From assembly GCF_003202155.1 (NCBI RefSeq), contig NZ_QFLI01000013.1, positions 62,001 to 126,000 of the forward strand: 64,000 nt of DNA, in the 5' to 3' direction. The notes under the pieces were generated by a model. It was not told the origin of the DNA. It did not search any database and was given only the letters and a program-made list of their open reading frames with translations. Positions within the stretch are counted from its first letter, which is position 1. Every line of letters begins with the position of its first letter. This document shows, one piece after another, positions 9,823 through 17,945 of this stretch. The position numbers were made by a program, and so were the translations under genes. This stretch comes from Marinifilum breve (lineage in GTDB: Bacteria > Bacteroidota > Bacteroidia > Bacteroidales > Marinifilaceae).

Positions 9823-10865
9823 TCCATAAATTAGGAAGAATATCAATTGTAATTACACTGGCAACACTGTTGCTGGTTTTTCTTGTTTTATTGAACCTTG
9901 TGTTGGGCTCCATACACATCCCTTTGTCGGAGATTAAAGCAATTCTGTTTACCGGAGAAGAGGTAAATAGAATTTATGAGAACATTATTCTTAAAACAAG
10001 ATTGCCTCAAACCATAGTTTCTTTGGGTGCAGGTATGGCCTTGGGAGTGGCAGGTTTGTTGATGCAAACTTTGTTTCGAAATCCCCTTGCCGGCCCGTCG
10101 GTTTTGGGAATTTCATCAGGTTCGAGTTTGGGTGTTGCTTTTGTAATGCTATTTACTGGAAATATTTTGGGATTTACTTTTACCAGCTTGGGGGCTTGGG
10201 GAGATTTTGCAGTTGTTTTTTCATCCTTAATTGGAGCGGCTTTGGTTTTGGCTTTGATCCTGTTTATTTCGCATCGCATAGGAGGAACTTTAAGTGTCCT
10301 GATTATTGGTGTGATGATTGGATACCTAAGCAGCTCACTGGTAAGTTTGCTAAAATTTTATAGCCCGGAAGAAGATGTTTACAATTACGTGATTTGGGGG
10401 TTGGGTAGTTTTAGCCGTTTGGCAACCGAGCGTGCAATGATGTTTGGTTTAATTACCGTAATTCCTTCTGTATTGGCAACATTTTTAAGCAAGCCCTTAA
10501 ACCTGTTGGCTTTGGGAGATCGATATGCTTCTAACCTTGGATTGAATATCAAAAGGGCACGTTTTTTAATTATTGCCTTCTCGGGATTTTTAACCGCCAT
10601 TGTGACTTCATTTTGTGGCCCCATAATTTTTATAGGTGTTGCAGTACCGCATTTGGCCAAGTTGTTATCGAAAACTTCAAACCATTTTTATTTGATATTG
10701 AATGCAGCTTTGCTGGGAGCAGCAACCGCCTTATTGTGTAATCTTTTGGCACGAATGCCGGGAATGGAGCAGGAAATGCCTATCAATTCGGTAACTGCAT
10801 TTATTGGAGCACCGGTTGTGATTTGGGTAATTTGGAAGCGTAGAAAAGAAAATCGATTGGAATAG
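9819..10865 (+). CDS. btuC: ABC transporter permease, FecCD/BtuC family
   Basis: An inner membrane permease with about nine or ten hydrophobic helices over 348 aa. Family landmarks are LPQTIVSLGAGMALGVAGLLMQ, RNPLAGPSVLGISSG, LGDRYASNLGLN (the loop that contacts the ATPase) and GPIIFIGVAVPHLA. It is coupled to the binding-protein gene by a 4-bp overlap and is followed 2 bp later by the ATPase. With these it forms a complete importer, probably for cobalamin. Confidence 0.92.
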   Translation: MIHKLGRISIVITLATLLLVFLVLLNLVLGSIHIPLSEIKAILFTGEEVNRIYENIILKTRLPQTIVSLGAGMALGVAGLLMQTLFRNPLAGPSVLGISSGSSLGVAFVMLFTGNILGFTFTSLGAWGDFAVVFSSLIGAALVLALILFISHRIGGTLSVLIIGVMIGYLSSSLVSLLKFYSPEEDVYNYVIWGLGSFSRLATERAMMFGLITVIPSVLATFLSKPLNLLALGDRYASNLGLNIKRARFLIIAFSGFLTAIVTSFCGPIIFIGVAVPHLAKLLSKTSNHFYLILNAALLGAATALLCNLLARMPGMEQEMPINSVTAFIGAPVVIWVIWKRRKENRLE

Positions 10866-10867
10866 TT

Positions 10868-11884
10868 ATGGCAGGGAAAGAGATTCTACATATCAACAAA
10901 CTATGCATAGGTTACGGAAAAGGTAAGCGTGCGAAGGTGGTGCATGATCAATTGCAAGCTAAAATGTTCGCTGGCGAATTGGTTTGTCTACTGGGAGAGA
11001 ACGGAACAGGAAAAAGTACTTTAATTCGTACAATTTGCGGATTTCAACCTGCATTGGGAGGGGAAGCAAGTCTTCTTGAGAAAGATTTATTACAGCTTTC
11101 CGAAAAGGAATTGTCGACAATGGCAGCTGTAGTACTTACCGATCGTGTAATTGTGCCCAATGCTACCGTAGAGGAATTAGTAGGTTTGGGAAGAAGTCCG
11201 TATACCGGAACATTTGGCATCTTGAATGATGAGGATAAAGATATTGTTCACACTTCCATTAAGAAATGTGGGATTCTGCACAAGAAAAAAGAACGATTAT
11301 CGAATTTGAGTGATGGTGAAAAGCAGAAGGCTTTCATTGCAAAAGCTTTGGCACAGGATACCCAAATCATTATTCTTGATGAGCCAACTGCCTTTTTGGA
11401 TATGCCCGCTCGTGTTGAGATTATGCAATTGCTAAGACAAATTGCAAGCAATTCAGGAAAATCAGTTTTGATGTCGACCCACGATTTGGATTTGGCCTTA
11501 CAAATGGCAGATAAGTTATGGCTACTTTCAGCAGACAAAGGATTGTTGACAGGAACACCTGAAGATTTGTTATTGAGAAATGAATTTCAAACCATTTTTC
11601 AGAATAAAGGAATTGAGTTTGATAACAAAACAGGACTGTTTAGGGTTGGCTATGATTGTAATCGGGAGATTCCAGTAAAAGGTCACGGCTTTGAGTATGT
11701 ATTGCTTAGAAGAGCCTTTGCCAGAAATGGAATAAAAACCATTCGCAAATCAGAAGAAGATACCACATGGCTAGAAGTGTGTAAAAATGGAAGTATAAGT
11801 TTTAAATACTTCGAGAATGGAAAATGTGTGGGACAAGAGAAAACCATTGAGAACTTACTAAGGCTAACTTTAAATAATCGGTAA
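10868..11884 (+). CDS. btuD: ABC transporter ATPase, BtuD/FecE type with C-terminal extension
   Basis: The energising subunit of the importer. Walker A is GENGTGKST, the signature is LSDGEKQKAFIAKAL, Walker B is IIILDEPTAFLD, and the switch histidine is in STHDLDLA. After the usual 250 or so residues comes an extra 85-residue tail (from about FRVGYDCN) with a small alpha/beta look. I know such tails on Bacteroidota ABC ATPases but not their role. The stop codon shares its last base with the next gene's start. Confidence 0.9.
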   Translation: MAGKEILHINKLCIGYGKGKRAKVVHDQLQAKMFAGELVCLLGENGTGKSTLIRTICGFQPALGGEASLLEKDLLQLSEKELSTMAAVVLTDRVIVPNATVEELVGLGRSPYTGTFGILNDEDKDIVHTSIKKCGILHKKKERLSNLSDGEKQKAFIAKALAQDTQIIILDEPTAFLDMPARVEIMQLLRQIASNSGKSVLMSTHDLDLALQMADKLWLLSADKGLLTGTPEDLLLRNEFQTIFQNKGIEFDNKTGLFRVGYDCNREIPVKGHGFEYVLLRRAFARNGIKTIRKSEEDTTWLEVCKNGSISFKYFENGKCVGQEKTIENLLRLTLNNR

Positions 11885-12693
11885 TGATAGTTGCAGCAAT
11901 AAGTTCAAAAAGTAGAATTGGCGATGTGGAGTTTAATCTATCCACCACAATGGATTGGATTAAAAGCTTCGACGCACAAGGAGTAGATTTTATTTTGTTC
12001 CCGGAATTGAATTTGTCTGGCTATATAAGAGATATTGAGATTCTAAAAACGGTATTGAAAGAGAAAGAGGATGTGTTTACATCTTTATTGGAAATATCGA
12101 AGAGTACGAATTTGGCATTTGCAGTAGGATTTCCAGAACAAGAAGGAGAAAAATATTTTATTACTCACTTTGTGTTTGAAGGAGGGAAGATCATAGGAAA
12201 ACATAGAAAAACACATGTAAGCATTACCGAAAAAGAGGTTTACTCAGAAGGGGATGAGATAAATGTATTTCCCGTAAAGGATATGCGCTTAGGCATTCAG
12301 ATTTGCTACGAAACACATTTCCCTGAAATCAGTGCCATTCAAGCACAAAAAGGAGCCAATGTATTGGCAATGGCCTTTGCATCTCCAAAAGAAACTTGTC
12401 AGGATAAAATTGAAAGGTTCAAAAGATATATCCCCGCAAGGGCATACGATAATGCTTGTTTTGCCATGATATGCAATCAGGTTACCACAAATGATAGAGG
12501 AACGGTTTTTCCTTGTGCAAGTTTGATTATAGATCCCAAGGGAAAAGTGATGTCAGAATCATTTGTTGAAGAAAATGAATTTGCTATGGCAGAAATTGAT
12601 ATCAGTGAAATCAAGAGGATTAAGGAATCGAAGATGGCATTTTTTAATGCTCATAAACGAACGGATTGGTTGAGAGAAAACTTTAAAAGTTGA
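11884..12693 (+). CDS. Carbon-nitrogen hydrolase (nitrilase superfamily)
   Basis: A hydrolase of C-N bonds with the full Glu-Lys-Cys triad: E41 in LFPELNLSGY, K109 in GKHRKTH, and C141 in GIQICYETHFPE. The 269-aa length fits a single-domain omega-amidase or carbamoylase-like member. There is no signal peptide, so it is cytoplasmic. It starts on the last base of the ABC ATPase gene and is therefore likely part of the riboswitch operon. A role in removing or remodelling amide groups on corrinoid side chains or precursors is possible but is only inference. Confidence 0.85.
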   Translation: MIVAAISSKSRIGDVEFNLSTTMDWIKSFDAQGVDFILFPELNLSGYIRDIEILKTVLKEKEDVFTSLLEISKSTNLAFAVGFPEQEGEKYFITHFVFEGGKIIGKHRKTHVSITEKEVYSEGDEINVFPVKDMRLGIQICYETHFPEISAIQAQKGANVLAMAFASPKETCQDKIERFKRYIPARAYDNACFAMICNQVTTNDRGTVFPCASLIIDPKGKVMSESFVEENEFAMAEIDISEIKRIKESKMAFFNAHKRTDWLRENFKS

Positions 12694-12979
12694 TGAAGTT
12701 TTCGAAATAGACTAATAGTGTAAAAAGAAATAGGACATAGCTTAATTTAAAGTTCTCCCCTTCTAGGGGAGATCCCGACAGGGAGAGGGGTGCTTTGTTG
12801 AGTTTCTTATTTCACCCTTTTGTCTGTCGACATTTTGTTCACGTTTAGTTTTATAATAAATGTGTTCACGAGCTCCGCTTCGCTGCGGTTCCCTGAAAGG
12901 GAAAAACTCCTCTCGAAAAGGAGATAACAATTTTGAATGGGCAAAAGGATATAAAAGTAATTTTCAAACTTAGATTTGA
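12694..12979. other. Intergenic region with a GC-richer inverted repeat
   Basis: The region separates the transport genes from cbiA. It holds a C/G-rich element at 12752-12792 and a second one near 12867-12927 (GAGCTCCGCTTCGCTGCGG, and paired CTCCT/AGGAG blocks). No gene is seen. These elements look like dispersed intergenic repeats. Confidence 0.55.
12752..12792. repeat. Dispersed intergenic repeat, copy 1
   Basis: The element reads AGTTCTCCCCTTCTAGGGG and continues to GGGAGAGGGG. Its layout (pyrimidine block, TAGG, purine block, final G-rich block) resembles the elements at 49117-49155 and 51448-51484. It is far richer in G+C than its surroundings. Confidence 0.5.
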
Positions 12980-14302
12980 ATGATGAATAAAATAGATACA
13001 AATGCATTTTTAATTGCTGCACCAAAGAGTAATTCGGGTAAAACCATGATTACACTTGGTTTAATGCAGGCCTTGGTGAATAGAGGATTAAAGGTTCAGC
13101 CCTTTAAATGCGGACCAGATTATATCGATCCCATGCACCATACTAAAATTGCAGGGCAGCCTTCCTATAATCTGGACATGTGGATGACCGATGAGGCTCA
13201 TGTTCAGCAAACATTTACCCAGCATGCTGCCAAGGCAAATGTTTCCATTGCCGAAGGGGTAATGGGTTTGTTCGATGGTGCTCAAAAAGATGTTGGCAGC
13301 TCGGCGGCAGTTGCCCGCTTGCTTGATTTACCGGTTATTCTGGTGGTGGATGCATCGAGTACGGCTTATTCTGTAGCTCCTTTGTTGTATGGATTCAAGA
13401 ATTTCGATAAAAGGATCAATTTGGCAGGTGTTATTTTTAATAAGGTGGCCAGCCAGTCGCACTTTCAGTTTTTAAAAGAGGCTGCCATCGATGCTGGTGT
13501 TCATGTTTTGGGATACATGCCACGCGATCAGAGATTGGCCATAGAATCAAGACACTTGGGCTTGCACCTTCCGGGTGAGAATCAGAATCGTGAAATTGTA
13601 AATATTGCGGCCGAATTGCTGGAGAATCATGTTGATATTGACCTGCTTCTGAAAATTACGCAGAAGGAAATTCAGCCATTAACAAATCAAGAATTAAATA
13701 TACAGAAGCGATTCAAAATTGCTTTGGCTCACGATGAGGCTTTCAACTTTTCCTATCAGGCAAACCGTGATGTATTGGACGAATTGGGAGATTTGGTAGA
13801 ATTTAGCCCCTTGAATGATAAAGAATTGCCCGAGGCAGATTTGCTTTGGTTGCCAGGTGGATATCCGGAGTTGTTTGCACAGCAGTTGGCAAACAATGTG
13901 AAAATGAAAAAGGCCATTGCCAAGTATATTGACAGCGGTAAAGCTTTAATTGCTGAGTGTGGGGGAATGATGTATCTGGGAAAAAATATCATTACCAAAG
14001 AAGGAGAAACATACCCAATGACTGGTGTTTTTGATTTTGATACTTCCTTTGAAAATATGAAGTTGCACCTGGGATATCGCGATCTGAAAGGGAGTGATAT
14101 CAGTATAAAAGGCCACGAGTTTCACTATTCCAATTTAATTGGAGAAGAAAAAGCCAGTGCCGATTATCAGGCCAAAACAGCCAGAGGGCGCGATGTGGAA
14201 ATGCCAGTGTTCAGAAGAAAGAACTGTTGGGCTTCGTACATGCACCTGTATTTGGGAAAGAGAGATAAAATGTTGCAAATGATAAAAGAGTTGGGGTTAT
14301 GA
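12980..14302 (+). CDS. cbiA: Cobyrinate a,c-diamide synthase
   Basis: CbiA uses glutamine and ATP to amidate the a and c side chains of cobyrinate. The N-terminal dethiobiotin-synthetase-like ATPase has the P-loop APKSNSGKTM and the CGPDYIDPMHH segment. The C-terminal glutamine amidotransferase has LPGGYPEL and the nucleophile cysteine in LIAECGGMMYLG, and ends with a HEFHYS histidine region. Length 440 aa is normal. The last four bases overlap cobI (ATGA). ATG at 12980 or the one directly after it may be the start. Confidence 0.95.
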   Translation: MMNKIDTNAFLIAAPKSNSGKTMITLGLMQALVNRGLKVQPFKCGPDYIDPMHHTKIAGQPSYNLDMWMTDEAHVQQTFTQHAAKANVSIAEGVMGLFDGAQKDVGSSAAVARLLDLPVILVVDASSTAYSVAPLLYGFKNFDKRINLAGVIFNKVASQSHFQFLKEAAIDAGVHVLGYMPRDQRLAIESRHLGLHLPGENQNREIVNIAAELLENHVDIDLLLKITQKEIQPLTNQELNIQKRFKIALAHDEAFNFSYQANRDVLDELGDLVEFSPLNDKELPEADLLWLPGGYPELFAQQLANNVKMKKAIAKYIDSGKALIAECGGMMYLGKNIITKEGETYPMTGVFDFDTSFENMKLHLGYRDLKGSDISIKGHEFHYSNLIGEEKASADYQAKTARGRDVEMPVFRRKNCWASYMHLYLGKRDKMLQMIKELGL

Positions 14303-14988
14303 GTTTGGGAAAATTAATTGGAGTGGCATTGGGACCTGGTGATCCGGAATTGATTACCCTTAAAGGTTTAAAGGCGCTTCAGAATGCGGATCTTATTTTT
14401 TATCCGGCATCGAGCATAAAGGAATCGAAAATAACTTCCTTTTCATACGATATATTAAAGCAGTTGAATGTAGAAACCGAGAGTTTGCCGCTTGTGATTC
14501 CCATGACAGGGAAAAACAGGGAGATGCATTACCAAAAAGCCTTTGATGAAATTCATAAGGAATTAAAAAAAGGAAAAAATGTAGCTGTGGTTTCTGAAGG
14601 TGATGCTCTTTTTTACAGCACTTTTGGATACATTTTAAAAATAGCACAAGAAGCAAATGTTGATTGTAAGGTAATTCCGGGAATACCTGCTTTTATTGCT
14701 ACAGGTGCCGAAGGCGAAAAACCGGTTACCGAAGGGAATCAGGCCTTAAAGGTAATTGCCCGACCAAATGGTTTTGAAGAAATAGAAGAAGCTTTGAAAG
14801 AAAATCAAACACTGGTTGTAATGAAAATGAGTGTGCTCGATAACTGGAGCGATTTTCTGGAGAAACAAAACAGATCATTTTTTTATATCGAACGTGTGGG
14901 AACACCGCAACAGTATTCCACAAGCAATGTTCAGGATTTAAAGTTGCGAACAATACCTTACTTTTCATTAATTATAATTTATGCCTAA
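14299..14988 (+). CDS. cobI: Precorrin-2 / cobalt-precorrin-2 C20-methyltransferase
   Basis: A SAM-dependent methyltransferase (CbiL/CobI) that methylates C20 of the corrin precursor. The fold is shown by the N-terminal GVALGPGDPELITLKG motif, the VVSEGDALFYST motif, and VIPGIPAFIATGA. The 229 aa are typical. It overlaps cbiA by 4 bp at the start and the next gene by 8 bp at the end, showing tight coupling. Confidence 0.93.
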   Translation: MSLGKLIGVALGPGDPELITLKGLKALQNADLIFYPASSIKESKITSFSYDILKQLNVETESLPLVIPMTGKNREMHYQKAFDEIHKELKKGKNVAVVSEGDALFYSTFGYILKIAQEANVDCKVIPGIPAFIATGAEGEKPVTEGNQALKVIARPNGFEEIEEALKENQTLVVMKMSVLDNWSDFLEKQNRSFFYIERVGTPQQYSTSNVQDLKLRTIPYFSLIIIYA

Positions 14989-16384
14989 GAAAATATATAG
15001 CATAGGAATTGGACCGGGAAATGAGAAATTCCTTACTCCACAGGCTTTGCAAGCCATTCAGGAAGCAGAAGTAATTGTTGGTTACAGCTTTTATTTTGAA
15101 CACATCAAGCAGTTATCGGGAGGAAAAGAGCTGATTGATACGGGTATGAAAAAAGAGCGCCAACGCGCTGAGAAAGCATTCGAAATTGCCGAATCGGGAA
15201 AAACCGTAGCTGTTATTAGTAGTGGTGATTCTGGAGTTTACGGAATGGCTCCTTTGCTTTGGGAAATGAAAGCCGAAAAAGCTTCGGATGTTGATTTGGA
15301 AGTGGTTCCGGGAATCTCTGCCATGTTTGCGGCGGCATCTAAACTGGGAGCTCCTCTGGGTCACGACTTTTGTTCCATTTCCATGTCGGATTTGTTAACT
15401 CCGTGGGAAAAAATTGAGAAAAGAATTGTGGCAGCAGCCGAGGCTGATTTTGTAACAGCGGTATACAACCCGCTAAGTAAAGGAAGATTTTGGCAGTTGA
15501 TGAGGCTGAGAGAATTGTTCCTGGAAGTGCGTTCGCCGGAAACTCCTGTTGGAATTGCACGAAATGTGGGAAGAGAAGATGAGAGCATCGAGGTGATTAC
15601 CCTTGCCGAATTGGATGTGACCAAAGCCGATATGTTTACCGTTATTGTGATTGGGAACAGCCAAACTTTTAAAGCTCAAGGTAAGATGGTAACACCTAGA
15701 GGTTACTATACCAACCAAAACAATAGCAAGGATAAGCTTGGGCGCCGCATTATGAATGCAAGTTTCCAAACTATTTTGGATAATATTGATATCACAGACA
15801 AATCATTGGCTCATGTTTGGGTGGCATTGCACTGTATTCACACTACTGCCGATTTTAAATTGAACGAATCGGTTGAGCTCAGCAATAATGTGGTGGAGGA
15901 ATTGCACAAGAAATTTTATTCGGGAAAACCACCGGTTATTGTTACCGATGTATCTATGGTTACAAGAGGAATTCGCAGGGCAACGGCAGCCAAATTAGGT
16001 CTTGAAATAAAATGCTATTTGGATGATGAGCGTGTGACTGAAATGGCCAATCAGAAAAATATTACAAGAACTCAGGCTGGAATACAGCTGGCGGTAGAAG
16101 AGCATCCCGATGCCATTTTTGCATTCGGAAATGCACCAACTGCATTAATCGAGTTGATCAAATTAATCCGAAACGGAAAAGCAAATCCTGCAGGTGTAAT
16201 TGCAGCTCCTGTTGGTTTTGTAAATGTGAAGGAAAGCAAATGGCAGTTAAAATATGGTTGTCCCGATGTTCCTGCAGTTTTTGTAAATGGCAGAAAAGGA
16301 GGTAGTAACGTGGCAGCAACCATTATCAATGCCATTTTAAGCTGGAGCGAAGCGGAACAAATGCATCCGGGTGAAGGTTTGTAG
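14981..16384 (+). CDS. cobJ: Fusion: precorrin-3B C17-methyltransferase (CbiH) with precorrin-8X methylmutase (CbiC)
   Basis: A two-domain enzyme. Residues 1 to about 245 are the ring-contracting C17-methyltransferase (IGIGPGNEKFLTPQA, VISSGDSGVYGMA, VVPGISAMFAAAS). From about residue 250 the protein is CbiC/CobH, which moves the C11 methyl to C12; the catalytic histidine is in ALHCIHTTADF, and VTDVSMVTRGI and GNAPTAL are family motifs. The two steps are not consecutive in the pathway, unlike the other fusions here. The array of palindromes follows this gene. Confidence 0.93.
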   Translation: MPKKIYSIGIGPGNEKFLTPQALQAIQEAEVIVGYSFYFEHIKQLSGGKELIDTGMKKERQRAEKAFEIAESGKTVAVISSGDSGVYGMAPLLWEMKAEKASDVDLEVVPGISAMFAAASKLGAPLGHDFCSISMSDLLTPWEKIEKRIVAAAEADFVTAVYNPLSKGRFWQLMRLRELFLEVRSPETPVGIARNVGREDESIEVITLAELDVTKADMFTVIVIGNSQTFKAQGKMVTPRGYYTNQNNSKDKLGRRIMNASFQTILDNIDITDKSLAHVWVALHCIHTTADFKLNESVELSNNVVEELHKKFYSGKPPVIVTDVSMVTRGIRRATAAKLGLEIKCYLDDERVTEMANQKNITRTQAGIQLAVEEHPDAIFAFGNAPTALIELIKLIRNGKANPAGVIAAPVGFVNVKESKWQLKYGCPDVPAVFVNGRKGGSNVAATIINAILSWSEAEQMHPGEGL

Positions 16385-16416
16385 ATTTTAGGTATTTTAA
16401 AAAGTTAATATTTTAC

Positions 16417-16680
16417 TTTACCTAAATAGGCAAACAGCAAAAAAATAATTTTTCGTGCTTTCCTTAAACAGGCAAAGGTCAAAAAGTCAACTTTTCATGC
16501 TTTCCCTAAATAGGTAAACTGCGAAAAATCAATTTTTCATACTTTGCTTAAACAGGTAAAGGTTAAAAATTGAATTTTTTGGGCTTTACCCAAACAGGTA
16601 AGGGATATAAAGTCATATTTTGAGTTTTGCCTAAACAGGCATCGCGAAAAAAGAAAAAAAGCTTTACCTAAAAAAGCATA
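16417..16680. repeat. Array of seven palindromic units, period 42 bp
   Basis: Units begin at 16417, 16459, 16501, 16543, 16585, 16626 and 16663, so the spacing is 42, 42, 42, 42, 41 and 37. Each starts with a palindromic core of the form TTTnCCTAAAnAGGnAAA, and the spacers often hold a second weak inverted repeat (AAAAGTCAACTTTT). No long open frame passes through. The array fills the gap between cobJ-cbiC and cobL. The spacers are related to each other, so this is not a CRISPR. Confidence 0.85.
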
Positions 16681-16733
16681 GTCTAACAAGAATTTTTCCA
16701 ATAGTTAATCTGCGAGCAATCAAAGAAATAAAC

Positions 16734-17930
16734 ATGAAAATAAGCATCATAGGAATATCAGATTTAACTCCTGATTTTACAAAGAAAGAGTTGACTCTGA
16801 TTCAATCGGGAAAATATTTTGCAGGAGGAAGTCGTCACCGCGAATTGGTGGGAGATTATCTGCCAGAGCAACACCATTGGCATGACATTGTAGTGCCCTT
16901 GTCAACACTATACGATGCCATAAACCATTCCAACAGCGATTGGATTGTGTTTGCATCGGGCGACCCATTGTTTTATGGAATTGGCATTACATTAAAACGT
17001 GAGATTCCCAATGTAGAGCTTGATATTCTTCCTGATTTTAATTCTCTGCAACTGTTGGCGCATCGTTTTAAATTGCCTTACGGCGAGTTTCAAACCATTA
17101 CGCTTACCGGCCGATCTTTCGAACGATTCGATCAGGCATTGATTAGAGGTCAGGAGAGAATGGGAGTTCTTACCGATAGAAAAAATACGCCAAAAAGCAT
17201 TGCCGAGCGAATGTTACAATACGGATATTCGAACTACAAAATGTACTATGGCGAACGCCTGGGTGGCGAAAGGGAAGTGGTGAAGGAGTTGAGTTTGGAA
17301 GAAGCTTTGGTTTTGGATTTTAATCACCCGAATTGCTTTTACCTGGAAAAAACCGATGAGGCGATTCCTAAAAAAGGGATTAAGGAAAGTGATTTTGAAC
17401 CCTTGGAAGGTCGACCAAAAATGATCACCAAAATGCCCATTCGTTTGGCAACCCTTGCCTTAATGAAATTGCAAAGCAAGAAAGTATTTTGGGATGTGGG
17501 AGCATGCACGGGAAGTGTTTCCATCGAAGCTCGATTGAACCATCCGCATTTGAAGGTAAAATCTTTCGAGATTCGTGAAGAATCCAGAGGAATCATTCAG
17601 CGCAATACAGAAACCTTTCAAACGCCGGGAATCGATATTTTTATTGGGGATTATTTGCAAACCGATAAGAGTGAAATTGAAAAACCAGATGCCGTTTTTG
17701 TCGGCGGTTATGGTGGAAAAATGGATGCGGTTTTGGATGATATTCATTCGCATTTGTTTGAAAGAGGAATCATAGCTTTTAACTCGGTGAGCGAAAAAAG
17801 CAAATTGGGATTTAAGCAATGGTGCGAAAAAAAATCCTATCACATAAGGCATGAAATGCTGGTGAGTGTTGATGAATTTAATCCGATAACCATTTTAGTT
17901 GCACAAAAAACTGAAAAGTCTCAATCTTAA
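16734..17930 (+). CDS. cobL: Precorrin-6Y C5,15-methyltransferase (CbiE-CbiT fusion, CobL type)
   Basis: Residues 1 to about 200 form CbiE (FASGDPLFYGIG, then a DFNSLQLLAHRF segment), which methylates C5. Residues from about 215 form CbiT, which methylates C15 and decarboxylates the acetate chain; the SAM motif is WDVGACTGSVSIEA near residue 252 and DAVFVGG near 320. The fused form of 398 aa is the well known CobL layout. It starts about 350 bp after cobJ-cbiC, with the palindrome array between, and may have its own promoter. Confidence 0.94.
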   Translation: MKISIIGISDLTPDFTKKELTLIQSGKYFAGGSRHRELVGDYLPEQHHWHDIVVPLSTLYDAINHSNSDWIVFASGDPLFYGIGITLKREIPNVELDILPDFNSLQLLAHRFKLPYGEFQTITLTGRSFERFDQALIRGQERMGVLTDRKNTPKSIAERMLQYGYSNYKMYYGERLGGEREVVKELSLEEALVLDFNHPNCFYLEKTDEAIPKKGIKESDFEPLEGRPKMITKMPIRLATLALMKLQSKKVFWDVGACTGSVSIEARLNHPHLKVKSFEIREESRGIIQRNTETFQTPGIDIFIGDYLQTDKSEIEKPDAVFVGGYGGKMDAVLDDIHSHLFERGIIAFNSVSEKSKLGFKQWCEKKSYHIRHEMLVSVDEFNPITILVAQKTEKSQS

Positions 17931-17945
17931 AAAATAAAGAAGTAC

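Noticed and set aside
16417-16680. CRISPR array
   Set aside because: The 42-bp units are degenerate along their whole length and the spacers resemble each other; true CRISPRs have near-identical repeats and unrelated spacers. No cas gene is near.
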